64,000 nucleotides of DNA, from assembly GCF_947623445.1 (NCBI RefSeq), contig NC_135243.1, forward strand, positions 23,444,479 through 23,508,478. The letters are read 5' to 3'. Origin of the DNA: Clavelina lepadiformis. Taxonomy: Eukaryota > Chordata > Ascidiacea > Aplousobranchia > Clavelinidae. The notes under the pieces were generated by a model. It ran no database searches, was not told the DNA's origin, and saw nothing but the letters and a program-made list of their open reading frames with translations. Positions 12,201 through 24,149 of this stretch are shown piece by piece (position 1 is the stretch's first letter; each line of letters starts with the position of its first letter). A program made the translations under genes and the position numbers.

Positions 12201-15200
12201 TTTTATATTTTCAGACGCTGACGTATGTGGCGGTGGTAATTACACCGGCGTCAACATAACAAGCGGTAAGTGATAATTTATAGATTTTATGGCTGTAGTG
12301 CAACGTAACAAACCGCTTCCCTTGCTTAGCAGGAAACGTCACGGCCGTAGCAAGGTTTTTATAGAACTTTTTCAATCAATTAATACCAACCAAAAACAAT
12401 GTTTTATTCCGTCATCAATATAATTGAATAATTAATCGTTCATCAACTATAATTAATAGATAACATAATTGCAGTTACTAATGTAACCACACGTAACTAT
12501 ATGAAAGGTTTCATTATTTTAAGCATTAATTTATGAAACGTTTCATAACAACAATGGCAAAACATTAACTTGTTTGGATTAATAAGGTATTTTTGCGGTT
12601 GACGTCACCGTATCAACGAACGAGATCCAACGTTATAATGACGAAAATGCTGACGTCACCTGCAATGCGGCTCTTGCTGACGCCATTGCTTGGTACTACG
12701 CAAACAATGGAAGCATTGTTATGTTCCATAATACGTCACATCCTTATCAAGAATGTCTTCCAACTGATGACGTCAACACTACAAGCGTAATACTACACCT
12801 CGGCGGCAACTGTAAGGATCGCTTTTATTGCAAAATAATGCAAAAATTATAACGGAATACAGGTGCAAGAATATTCCGTAATTTTTCGACAAACTGAATT
12901 TACGAATTTGCAGCTACGCCGAGCGATGCTTCGAACACAACTTACACCTGCAGAGCTCGAAATGATTTCAATGATCTTGATGAAACGATAGACCTTGTGG
13001 ATATTATCAGTGGTAACTATGCTGTTGTCAGCACAAGTTTTTGATTTTTATGCTTCAACGTAATGTGTTGTGTCAATGGTGGTTTGTCCGTCGTGACGTA
13101 ATGATCATGATTTTACGCAAGTTAAGATCGTTATGTTATTGAAACGTCATCGCCTTGAAATAAATCATCAAGGGAAGGATTTTTACAACAAACTTATAGC
13201 AAATCACAACTTAACTTTTACAGCTTGGCTTTGTATAAATTACCAGTTCGTTCTGTCGTCGTGTATCTCGCATTCGTCCTGACTATTCTTTGTGTTCGCA
13301 GTCCCAGTGACCATCACAGCACAAAGCAATGAGAGCTTGGAAGTTTGCTACAATCACTTCACAACACTTCGATGCTCTTACACGTCGACGCCGAATCCCA
13401 TTAAAGTCACGTGGTCTCTTACACCAATCGCATCCAATGAATCAACAGAAGTGACCGAAGATTCTAGAGTTTTCATTCAAACCAACAACACACTGTCCTC
13501 GCTGACTATAACAAACGCCGTGTCAAATGACAATGGCGTGTACACATGCGATGTCACTGGTGCCAGATACGATGGCTCGGCGCCACGTAAAGAAACGCAA
13601 AATTTCGCCCTCACAGTACAAGGTGTGAGGCTTACTGACTAATTGTTCAAATTTCTATCAAAGTCTACCGAAAAAATCTAGCAAACAAATTCATCATTTG
13701 TTCTTGTCTAATTGCGCAGATGACAAACCTGATGACGTCACAATGGAAAGCAACGGCGACCATTGCACGATTAAATGGAAAATATCCAGCATGTCTAACG
13801 TCAGCGGATATCAGGTGTGCCGGTTTGTTTGGTGTAAAAAATATTTTGCAAATTCAACTGTGTCAAAAGTTTAATGTTTTATAGTTAAATGAATAATTTG
13901 CTGTTAATAATAAACTGCAGTGGGCGATAGAGAGTTTACAAAGGTCCAGCAAAATGGAAAAATATTATATCGGACTTAACCTTAAATGTCGCTCCAATAA
14001 ACTAGATTTGATGCAAATTTGACCTTACGGTATGAAATGCGTCAGATTGGAAATTTAAAGACTTGATTAGTTTCCAAAAATTTCATGTTCGGTGAATCCA
14101 AGCCCACTAGCAGGTTCAGTGTCTGATCGCTTTCAAAGCCAAAACATTAACAAAAATGACATATTCGAAATTTTTTCTCTCCCCAGATTGCGGTGAAAAG
14201 CAAAACCTTGCAGATCCTTTTCAATTCATCAGAAGCACAGCGGCCAGAATATCGTTTCTTCATCGAACCAGAAGAAGAACACTACATAGCAACCGTTGCT
14301 ATGCTTCTAAACAACGACACGTGTTTAGGACCGGTTGTGGCTGCAGCAGGCAACTGCACATACCAAGAACTCAAACCTCAAGGTCAATTGTCTTCCTTGC
14401 TTTAGCAGATAATGCTGGTTGTTTTGGAATTAATCGCTTTTTGACGTCACAGGGTCTGATCCTTTCAGAATTGCGACCATCGTTCTGGGTGTACTGCTGG
14501 GGATTTCCCTGCTGGTTTGGCTTAGTTACTGCGTTTGGAATGCGACCAGGTCTCACTCACAGGGCTTGCAAAAGTAATTTGCTTTGATAATTTGTAAAAT
14601 TCAAATCAAAACCAATTTAGCTTTGCTCACTGTTTTGTCATGCAAATTATAACTCAGTTGTTTGTCCCGATTGTAAGTTGTTTGAATAACTGCATGCATG
14701 TAGACACGAATCTAAAAACGTTTTATTGTGACGTCACAGAAAGAAAAAACCACCGCGACCAGTTGTCAAAAATGCTTACGAACAAAATCCACATCCAACT
14801 TTTTCAAGTAAATTCTTTCAAACCGCTTTGTTAACTGTTTAGTTAAGTTCAGTTTAATGTATTGATAATTTAATATATTAATATAATATATTTATATATA
14901 ATTATTTGGTTTCAGTTTAGTTAATTTTGTTGCTAAATGATTTGCTTCATGAATGCTTTATGGCAGACGTTTCCCAACCTGAAAATCACCATCACCATGA
15001 CAACGGAAGCTTCGAAGCAAACCCCGACGACGATGAAAACCATTATGAGCATGAAATCAAACCTGGACGTCAAAATTCAAACCTTCACCCTCATGCAGGT
15101 ATAATCATTGGTCAACCCAAGAAACATTTGACCCTGAACAAAGAATCATTGTGACGTTACAATTATGTGCTGCTTTCTGTGACATTAACCTTTGGTCTCT

Positions 15201-15563
15201 ATAACGTATTATATGTCTATTGCTCTTATATAATAATTGTTGTTATAATTCTTTTATTAAGGTATGACGTCAGTATCACATCAACACGTCAGAACCTACA
15301 GGCTTAAGACACCGGAAACTAACAACAATGCAGACGATATTTATGATGACATAATCGCGTCAGGAAATGGCGGGCAAGCCACCCAATCGCTTTCACGTGA
15401 CGACAGACTGCGCGCCCCTTTACCCCCAACACCGGGTGACGAATATGAGCAACCATTGCAGCACCTTGGCGGCAGATTTGATAACTATGACGTCACAATA
15501 GAAAATAATGAGCAACGTTTTGCAGCGCAACCTGGCGTGCAAAGCAGTCGCCATCCCAGATAA
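9229..15563 (+). CDS. Ig/FN3 receptor, long form
   Basis: Type I membrane receptor, about 725 aa, from 13 exons: 9229-9274, 9798-10148, 10889-11059, 12215-12265, 12587-12811, 12914-13012, 13302-13622, 13720-13814, 14187-14382, 14453-14573, 14740-14807, 14967-15098, 15262-15563. Phases agree throughout. Order: signal peptide (1-15, MLESSFVIFVLFCLA); Cys-rich beta-type domain (about 17-132); seven-Cys sushi-like module (133-189, SCAPSCEYNDTAMLSC); Ig (207-314; C, AIAWYY, YTCRA); Ig (315-421; LRCSY, VTWSL, DNGVYTCDV); FN3-like (421-518); TM (about 524-546, IATIVLGVLLGISLLVW); tail of about 180 residues with PxxP runs and tyrosines at Y653 (YDDI), Y687 (YEQP) and Y701 (YDVTI). Many N-glycosylation sequons. 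A signalling surface receptor, probably of innate immunity or self/non-self recognition. I cannot name the family. The neighbour at 19546-21575 is a paralogue. Confidence 0.85.
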
Positions 15564-16189
15564 ATGATGTCAATGAGTTTAACCTTCTGTTTCCGTCTGT
15601 TATGTTTCATTTATGTGCAAACCTGTATGTTGGGTACAAGTTGTTTCAACATCGGGACTTTCCCAACTCGGGTAGTTGACTCCAAAACCTTTTTACTTTG
15701 GTCTTTCATTTGAAGTTTGTGTTAGCTGCAATATTTGAGCTCGATTTATCCTGAATCCTTGGCGGTGCCAATCCAATCAGTATTATGTATGATGTTGTTT
15801 GAATCGCATGATTATCCTATGCCCAAAATAACTGGCGCAGTTGCTGTGGCAAAACTTTATTTTACTTGCATTGTTACATCACATAATCCAATTACTGTGA
15901 ACGACAAGTTAGTAATGCGACGCTTTTTAATTGTGAAAATAACTTGGTAATTTTCACGTGGTTTGTCGTCACTCCAAAATTTAAACAAACCATTTCTACT
16001 CTTTTTGTGCTATAATTCTCTTTTGTTGAATATTTAATCCACCGATATTTTTCAATTGTCTCCTTATCCGTGGCAATGGTGTTTCGTGCAACTCGCACCA
16101 ATTAGTGACCATAACGTAGTTCATATAACCTGTAATATAACCGCTATGATTTAACACCGTGTTCAAGTAACAGCGATAGGCGGTTAAGC
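15564..16189. other. Region 3' of long receptor, no gene
   Basis: Presumed 3' UTR and intergenic DNA after the receptor stop. No further exon, domain or repeat was recognised. Confidence 0.4.
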
Positions 16190-16546
16190 GTGTAAGACAG
16201 GGGTGGGCAACATACGGCCCGTGGGCCGGATCCGGCCCGCGACGGGATTTTGAGCGGCCCGCAGACAGTTTCCGGTCTTACATGATAATGTGGCCTGCGG
16301 CCACATTCTGCCGCAATCCCTGTATTGCGTCACTGAATAAGTCCAAGTTTGCCAACCTGAGAAAGATGGCGATAAATCTACTTGTTCTGTTCGGGTCTAC
16401 ATACATTTATGAGCAAACATTTTCGACCGTGAACATTAATAAGACAAAGCTGCGTTCCAATCTATTCAGGAATCCGGCCCGCCAAGTACTTCATTTTCTC
16501 ATATCAGGCCCGCCGACCGAAGAAGTTGCCCGTCCCTGGTGTAAGA
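16190..16546 (+). mobile_element. hAT transposon, internally deleted, with TSDs
   Basis: A 341-bp element (16198-16538) bounded by perfect 8-bp target-site duplications GTGTAAGA (16190-16197 and 16539-16546), the hAT hallmark. Terminal inverted repeats are CAGGGGTGGGCAAC at the left and, read inward, CAGGGACGGGCAACT at the right; both ends are rich in GGCCCG. Inside, the plus strand still encodes the C-terminal dimerisation motif of a hAT transposase (KFANLRKMAINLLVLFGSTY, then EQTFSTVNINKTKLRSNL), of the kind known from GTF2IRD2/EPM2AIP1-related transposases. The DDE catalytic core is absent, so this is a non-autonomous deletion derivative. The exact TSDs and recognisable coding remnant suggest a fairly young insertion. 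Confidence 0.88.
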
Positions 16547-19545
16547 TGTAAGGAAAGAAACATATACAGGAACATGCACTTGGCCTCTAGGCTTACTATT
16601 TCTTGCTGGCTTTGTTGTTTAAGTCAAAATCATTTTACCAATTTGGGCCGACAATTTTCTTAGAAACAACAAGCTTAAAAGAGGGCGTAAGTTTTTGGTA
16701 ACGATTGCGGGACACGGCTAGAATGAAAGACCATAGAAATCTTAAGATAAGTAATGGGGATTGAATATGCGGGACGAGGTTAGGCTGTGAAAAAACTTCA
16801 GGCAGGCCTAGCGCCATTGGTAAGTTTATACTGCACTTGTGTCTACCCGCAGCCTACCAATAATATGTTGACAATCATCAACATAATATGCATATTATAA
16901 TATGTAAGCCGTGTACAGTTAATTACTCTATAGCGAAAAGGTGTTATTGTGACGTTGTTTTATGCGACAAAGGTGAATCTGGCTCCTGACTTCAAAAGGC
17001 TGCTGTATGCAGTAATTTAAATAAAGTTGCTATGTGGACAAGCCGTATATAGTTCATTATACTACGGCGATTTTAATAGTGAATTGTAATGATTTAGAAT
17101 AGATAATTGACGTTTTGTAGTAAGCGACTGATTGTGTGTTCTCTGGCTCGAACAAATGCGTCATTTAAAATATGCGCGTGTTGTGTTACGTGGCTATACA
17201 TAGTTGTCCAGCTTAAATACGACACGGACCGGTGTGACGGAGAAACTTGCTTGTCAAGTGCTAGTAGTACATTTAGACTTCAGAATGTTACGAATTTAGA
17301 TATGGTCTTGTTGACAATATCTCTGTAAAGTAAAAGTGCTGGCAAATTGTTAGCGGTTACAAAGGAGATATTCTGTGACGTACAACTGGTGGCCTTGGAT
17401 GATTGGTTATGGCAAAAGCGATAAATAGAATTGATTTTGGTTAAATCGTTCTTCTTATAAAACCTCTGGAAATCTCGGTTTATGAAAGGTCTCTCTAAAA
17501 AGTGTATTTGTGCAATGGTACATGATAATTTCTTCTGATTCATATTTTTGGAATAGAAGAAATTCAAACTTTTAAACCGCTAAATACTACAAACAGCGGT
17601 CATGGTTCTAGCATGTATAGTCTGGTGTCGCTCTTTTCGGTCGCGTATTTTTTTGCTATAGTGCGAAAGCAGAAGTGCAGTAAAACCTTTTATTAGTACG
17701 AACCTACAAGTATCGGCAGTGATATTTGCCTTGAAATTTCCGAATTTCAGGCTAATACCATCCGAGAAACTCTCGTGTTACATGATGATTCTGCTTCTTT
17801 GCTTATTGAAAAATGTCTAAGCAAAGCATTGATGTCATCGAAGTTACCACAAATAGAAGTTGTTTTATAGCTACAAAAATTGCTGAGTAATAGCGGTCAG
17901 TTATCCATAAACTTAAATTTTGACTCTGTCATTAAAGACAGATTGTACTAAGATAACCCCATATTTTTGATCCTGCTTTGCAAACATGGTATATGTTACA
18001 TTGCATTATGAACTTTTCGAATTCGAAAAATTCCTATGTGATTGACAACGTAATTGACGAACATGTTTATATGCATGATTGACCTCGTGTTAACAGCATT
18101 GTTTTTCTAAAAATAGACAATATTGATCGACATTTGTTTCCTTTTATTGAAAATTTCTAAGCTGAAATTATCACCTGACCTGTAAAACTTTGAGTATAAA
18201 AGTCAAAATAATTTCCTGTTATTGATAAAGGCATTGCGCCTCAAGTTGAAATTCTGTTTCTTTATTGTCTCCTTCAGCTTAAAAATTATCGTTGCATGCT
18301 ATGATTTTATCAGTTTTTAGTACATTAGTTTTAATATTGGTATTAGTATAAGTACTAGTCTTTAATATTGAGTTCTTCAATATCCAGTTTAGAGTTTTAA
18401 AAGTTCAATAAATGAGAAGAAATAGATCGTAATAGCTCTGTGAACGAATTCCTTAAAACCATCGTGGAATGTAGAGTGATGCGCTTTGATTGCTAATGTG
18501 TTCCTGAATTCTTCTATATATATATAAATAACAATATCGTTGTACTTTTTAGTGTTTGTTTGAAGTAATAATGAAGAGTATTAAAACTGATATTAATCAG
18601 ATTCTCAGTGTTTAAAAATTATATAAACTATTCAACTGAAGTTTAGGAATTCCTAGACAGAATTCGCAACCTTCTAATTGTTCTAAAGAGTCAGATTGCA
18701 ATATATTAAATATTCATGGTATGGTATAGACTGTAAAAAACAGTAACCACCAGATGAACCAAATCACCAACAGCCTGAACATAACTTTAGTAAACTTATA
18801 ATTCCAGTATCTACGTATAAAAAAGGATAAATAATACGATAATTCAACAAAAAAATTAATTTAACATAAAAACATTAATTTGATAGAATACTAATAATAA
18901 TAACCTGAAAGTAGATGAAGTAACATCATATGACATGATATATGATATACACTCAATGTTTGACTGAAATAGATCCATGAGGTTTAGGTTTTACCAGAAC
19001 CAAATGTAGGTTTCAAGAGGAACATACTTTTAATGCGCACAAAACAGCAACCATTTTGGCAAAAAAATTTAAGATGGAACAGAGATCCAGTCTGATAAAT
19101 GTAATTACGGTTTATGACATCGAAAGAATATAAAAGATATAGATTACAAAAAATTAAGACTATATTGTTTTCTTGTCTTTTGTACTGTAGGTTTCAAGTT
19201 GGAACATATTTTTAAAGCGCACAAAAAAAACTATTTTGGTTTTCCAAGATTTTCAGTGCCTTGCATTTGAAAGTTAAGATATTAAGGGTTCAAAGAAAAG
19301 CGTCAACTGGACAAGTCCGACCCAAACATTTCCTGCGATGTAGTTTTACGAGCTTTGGAAAAATAAAATACTAGAATGTTCTATTGCAGTTATAAACATA
19401 TCTATAATGCCACAAATATAATTTTGTTTAACTCCGTACAGTCCCCGTGTAAAGCAAGATATAAAATATTAAGCTAAACAAAGTCATACAATAAAAGTTT
19501 TAAAAATGATTTACTTGGTGCGCCAGATTGCGTAGAAAAGCGCTG
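16547..19545. other. Spacer between convergent receptors
   Basis: About 3 kb of AT-rich DNA without a supported gene. It contains two weak direct-repeat pairs: AAGCCGTGTACAGTTAATTA near 16905 against AAGCCGTATATAGTTCATTA near 17040, and the pair listed at 19004-19250. Confidence 0.45.
19004..19250. repeat. Diverged direct repeat pair
   Basis: Two units of about 60 bp starting at 19004 and 19189. They share GTAGGTTTCAAG, GGAACATA, GCGCACAAAA and CATTTTGG/CTATTTTGG blocks in the same order. Non-coding; origin unknown. Confidence 0.5.
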
Positions 19546-21575
19546 CTAGTTACAATTATTGTATATTGTGACGTCATAGTGGTGAGATGAGTTTTCGGGT
19601 GGTTGCATTGGTTGATCATATTCGTCATTCGGCGGTGGTGGAAGAGGATCACGCGGTCTGTCGTCAAGTGAAAGTGGTTGTGGAGCTTGCCCGCCATTAC
19701 CTGACGACCCCATGACGTCATCGTACGTATGCTCTCGAATTCTACTCGGTTCCGGTGACGTAATACTGTACGCTTGAACGCGATGCTGTGATATCATATC
19801 TGAATGAATGAGAAAAAAAAAATTGTAAATAAATTACGTCGAAGAAGCATAAAAGCTGGTTCATTATTTCGAAGTGAATCATACGATTGCAACGTCACAA
19901 TGCTTGTTTGGTTTAAACGTACTGGCATAACTTTGATGGTTTGAATTGTGACGTTTAGGTTCGATCTCTTGATTGTAATCACGGTCTACGTCAGAGATTG
20001 TTTCAAAGCTTCCGCTGTCACGGCGTAAGTGAGGTCGGGATATGTCTGTGATTAAAAAGTCTTTAGTTTATTTTGCACAACCGCAGATGATAACATTTGA
20101 AATACAATGCACTTTATGACAATTCACCTGAAAATGTTTGCTGCGGATTTTGTTGGAAAGAACTCGTGACCACCGATCGATGTGAACTTTTTCCTCTGTG
20201 ACGTAATAATAAAAAAGTTTTTAGATTTACATTACTAGTTGCGTGCATTTATTTATTCAAGCAACTTACACAAGTAGAGACACAACTGAGTTATAATTTG
20301 CAAAAGAAAACAATGAGCAAACAAATTGGTTTTGATTTGATTTCTACAAATTATCGAAGCGACTTACGTTTCCAAGTTCTGGGAATGAGACTTGGTCGCA
20401 TTCCAGACGCAGTAACTCAGCCAAACCAGCAGGGAAATCCCCAGCAGTACCCCCAGGACGATGGTCGCAATTCTGAAAGGATCAGACCCTGTGACGTCAT
20501 ACAATGCAGTCAGTTCAGAGATAACTTGTTAGCGGTACCAATCCAGCTCGTAACAACACTTACTGTTACTTAATGTACATGTGACGTCATCAACAAACGT
20601 GCAGTCGGCTGCACAAATTGTATCAACGTCACTTCCGTCATATTCGCCAGCACACGACAGAGTTGCTGGGTCGTTGTATTCGCAAGGTGGCGCACAAGAA
20701 CTGATTACACTTTGGGAGTTGGTGGTTTTCAAACTGCATTCTTTGTAATGCAAACAGTCTCCAATTATTTATAGGTGAACTATTGTTAAACTACACAAGG
20801 CAAAACTGCTCTAGTGTTTTTTCCTAAACCTTGTTGTGGTTGTCTATTTACGTTTGCAATTTGTACGTCTGTTACAATGTCACCATTAGTTATACTTCAA
20901 ATCCATTACCACATACGTTACAATCATTACAAAAGAACATCAAACATTTTCTTTGCCAGTTTTGTTTTTTATAGAAATATCCAATTTCATCATTTTTGAA
21001 ACAAAACACCGATAAAAATACCTTCAATGCTTCTTGTGGTGGAAGTTGTATCAATAAGCGCCCCGGACGTAGTGTTGCAGACAATCGCTAATTCGAGGAT
21101 TCCCACGGTCAATGGTCCTCCTAGTGTTAGGAATGTTGAAATACTAACCACTGATGAACCGTTGGTGAATCGTTCGATACAAGTTATGACGTCACTGCCA
21201 ATAAATTGACTGCCCTTGCATCCCGCGTGATCGTAGAACGTGACCAAGCATGAGTCACACGATGGGCTGCTGTAATTCCAAGCACACGAGTCAGTATCGA
21301 TTTGCCTTTCAAATACAGCTTCAACCAGTAAGTAGGTGAGACCAGATGTTAGACAGGTTGTACTTGGTGGTCTTGTGACAATCGTAGCTGTCGATAACTG
21401 GCCTTGTGAAAAAAAATTGCTTGCCTTTAACTAAAAGTAGTAAAATTGGAAACTCGAAATCATGTTTTTCAAAACTAACTGAAAAAGATTTGCACCGTTA
21501 ACCTAATTTCGTTGGTTACTTACTTGTCAAACAGAGGATTACAAATACTACTAAAGTGTCTTTTCTCGTTATCAT
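19546..21575 (-). CDS. Receptor paralogue, short form without Ig/FN3
   Basis: Type I membrane protein of about 389 aa from seven exons: 21524-21575, 21022-21402, 20570-20740, 20368-20488, 20128-20195, 19923-20045, 19546-19799. Phases agree. It is a clear paralogue of the gene at 9229-15563, sharing signal exon, CLTSGLT..L..EAVF....SCAW.Y domain, sushi-like module (SCAPPCEYNDPATLSC; this exon is 171 bp in both), TM exon (121 bp in both) and tail exons. The exons for the two Ig domains and FN3 are missing: an 81-bp intron joins the sushi-like exon directly to the TM exon. TM is about residues 207-229. The tail keeps YDDV, a PLPPPP run, YDQP (a Crk/Nck SH2-type site) and YDVTI. The tyrosine in the long form's NAYEQNP is Phe here (SSFQQNP). 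It may be a paired, decoy or alternative-ligand receptor; that role is inferred. Confidence 0.85.
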
Positions 21576-22439
21576 CTTATACTTATAGGATCAACAATCT
21601 GTTAAAGCACATTTTCTACTTGACAGTTTTCCACTAACTTTAAGCCTTACTACATTTCCATTTCTCAAACATACTACGTACAAACAGTACAGTATCATGA
21701 GTATCATGTGTTGTTGACTTTATATGCAAATATCAGTTTAATAAACTTTGTTGTAAGGCTCTACTAATACATGAGAAACTATAACACGCGTAATTACTAA
21801 AGTAGCCCTGTTGAGTAAACGTTTATCTTTGCAATTGCTTCCATATCAGTTTTATCAAAAGAACAAAGATTAACGCGGAACAGATCAAACTTATTGTGAT
21901 GAGTAATTAGACACAATTATCTCGTCACAATGCTCTTTTGTTTAGAATCGGACATCTGATATCTTTTATTGAAACCAGTATCGGGACAATGTAAAGAACC
22001 TTTACCTTAGCTGGAAATTAAGTAAATGACACGTGTGTACAGTATTTGTCAGAGGTTCTTAACAACTAATTAATAACTTATAACGTCGATTTTAATAAGT
22101 AGGTTGAAAACCGATTGTCTGTCGAACGCGGTTTATCCTATAGCGGCGAAATACGACCACAATGATCGAATAAAACTGCAATTGTCACTTCTTCACCTCC
22201 TTGTCTAATCTAGAAAAACACAACGGCGTTACGTATCTGCATAATACGTACGCGGTGCTATTACGCGGCGTGCTGTCTCGACAGCGGTGCTTGAGTTTAC
22301 TGAATATTTTAGTCCCAGAAATTGCTTGCTGAGTTGATTTATTAATTCTTTTCCTGACAATGTAACTAAAAATGTAGGTCTATGCTGGAAGTGTCATCGA
22401 CAATGTCCATATTTAGTGCTATTTGTCACCATTTACTTT
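21576..22439. other. Upstream of short receptor, no gene
   Basis: Presumed promoter side of the short receptor. AT-rich, with no clear TATA box or other site that I can support and no coding region recognised. Confidence 0.4.
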
Positions 22440-24050
22440 ATAAAAAGAACGCAACTGGGGAACCACAAATATGAGTCATTTTAAAAATAATATATTTCTA
22501 ACAAGTGGCTACGTAAAACTCAGTAGAAGTCCAAAAATAAATCTTCGAACTACTGTATTTTTAACTCTGTCATAATCTATGATAGACCGAAGCCTTTTAG
22601 CATCCGTAAAAGTAAAAAGAGATCATAGGTGGTGAAGAAGGTGAAGGTGAGAAGAATTGCCGAAACTCTCATATATGCAGAGAGAGTAAAAAGACAGTGG
22701 AATAACGACGTGGCTGTAGAATACAGAAACCATCGAGGCGGGAGGACATTTACAAATTGCTAAAAGAAATCAAGATACCGATCGAATATATAGAAGGCAT
22801 CAACCAGAAACCTGGAAACACGGTAAACATTACTGTAGATAGAAAGAACACTGCAATAAGACTTGCAGATTTACTTCGAATGAGACCGGAAGTGAAATCT
22901 GCCACCGCGCACGGAGATGATAGAGTAGACCTTACGATTCGATGGGTACCCTTGGAATACCCACAGAAACACCTCGATGAAATCCTCAAAGAATTCGAGA
23001 TCCAAGGCACAGCACAGTTGGGTGTCGATAAGTATGGGATCAAAGATGGACGAAGGACCTACAAAGTAAACAAGAAAACGATGGAACGACACCAACTCCC
23101 ATCGTAATTATACCTGGGCAAGATCAGATGTGCGGTAAGTTACAAAGGACAGATTTACACATGCTCTCATTGCACTGAGCAGGGCCACAAGTTTAAAGAA
23201 TGCCCGAAGAGACTACAAGCAGGCAACAACAGTGCGGATGAACAGGATACTCCGATGAAGACTACTCAGACTGTAGAATCGGACGCGGAGGGATCAGCAC
23301 CATCCCCCAGTGAAAATCACAAAGAGGTTTCTGCTCTTGCAGAAACAGAGGAGTCACGACGAAGATTAAAGACAAAGAGCGCCTGGGGTTCGAGGAGGAG
23401 CCGAGCAAAAACGGGGCTCTCATTGGAGGAGAGCCGGGAGCTCGACTCTGATGAACGACCCTCGGAACAAAAAGAGAATGAGAACCGAGGAAACAAGAGA
23501 AAGAAAATAAGCGGAGACTCCAACGAAGGCCAAGAAAAAACTGAAGTGAGACGATGTAGGGACGAAAACCGCAAATTCGACTTTTCCAGTTGGGCACTCG
23601 AGACATCGGGCGACCTCTCGTGCTCATGCGGAAACCTCCTTCAAATCAAAAGAAGCAAGGACTCACAAATTTCACTTCCAGACTTTAACCACCCGATTTA
23701 CTGCGCAGGTTGTACAGCAGTTATGATACGATGTAATTGTACCAAATTCTCGGTCATACATATTAAAAATAGACTTAAGCCGTTCCAGTGTGTAGCGTGA
23801 ATATAAATACGAACCAAACCCTGACGATCTTAATTCCACTGTAAATTAAAGATTGTAACCTTTATGTTTTTTCCTGGTCTAGAACGAGTCCCAGTCCAAA
23901 TTTACGAAATGCATTGCGTCTATTCCGAACTTTGGAAGTACTCTGTGTTTTTCCGAAACTTATACGATAATTTTTTTTATTTTCTTCTTATTAAGCGTGT
24001 CTTAACTGTTTGAGAACATTTAATAAACAAAAACACAAGCTTTAAAACTA
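22440..24050 (+). mobile_element. Zinc-knuckle ORF1-like element, copy 1
   Basis: Plus-strand coding remains with three parts. First, an RRM-like/basic region (22757-23107; IRWVPLEYPQKHLDEILKEF, DGRRTYKVNKKTMERHQLPS). Second, a CCHC zinc knuckle (CSHCTEQGHKFKEC, about 23160-23205) just downstream. Third, a long Ser/Glu/Arg-rich linker ending in a Cys-rich module (23255-23800; CSCGNLLQIKR, YCAGCTAVMIRCNC, PFQC). The layout of the first two parts is that of ORF1 of L1/Tx1-type LINEs and of the ZCCHC3 family. No reverse transcriptase is visible here, so it could be an ORF1-only retroposon or a domesticated gene. The reading frame is interrupted at least twice, so this copy is probably inactive unless introns explain the breaks. 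It ends in AATAAA-bearing A-rich DNA near 24020. Confidence 0.6.
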
Positions 24051-24149
24051 AGTGATATTAGCAATCACTATGTATTTATTGTAATAATAAAATCTTGTGT
24101 TCGGAAAATAATAGTAACTTTTTAGATTTACATTGATAGCTGCATACAA

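Noticed and set aside
14156-14587. Plus-strand frame of 143 codons
   Set aside because: It is an alternative frame across two receptor exons and an intron; the FN3 and TM exons use other frames.
23262-23627. Minus-strand frames of 121 and 85 codons
   Set aside because: Antisense to the zinc-knuckle coding region; composition mirrors its Glu/Arg-rich linker.
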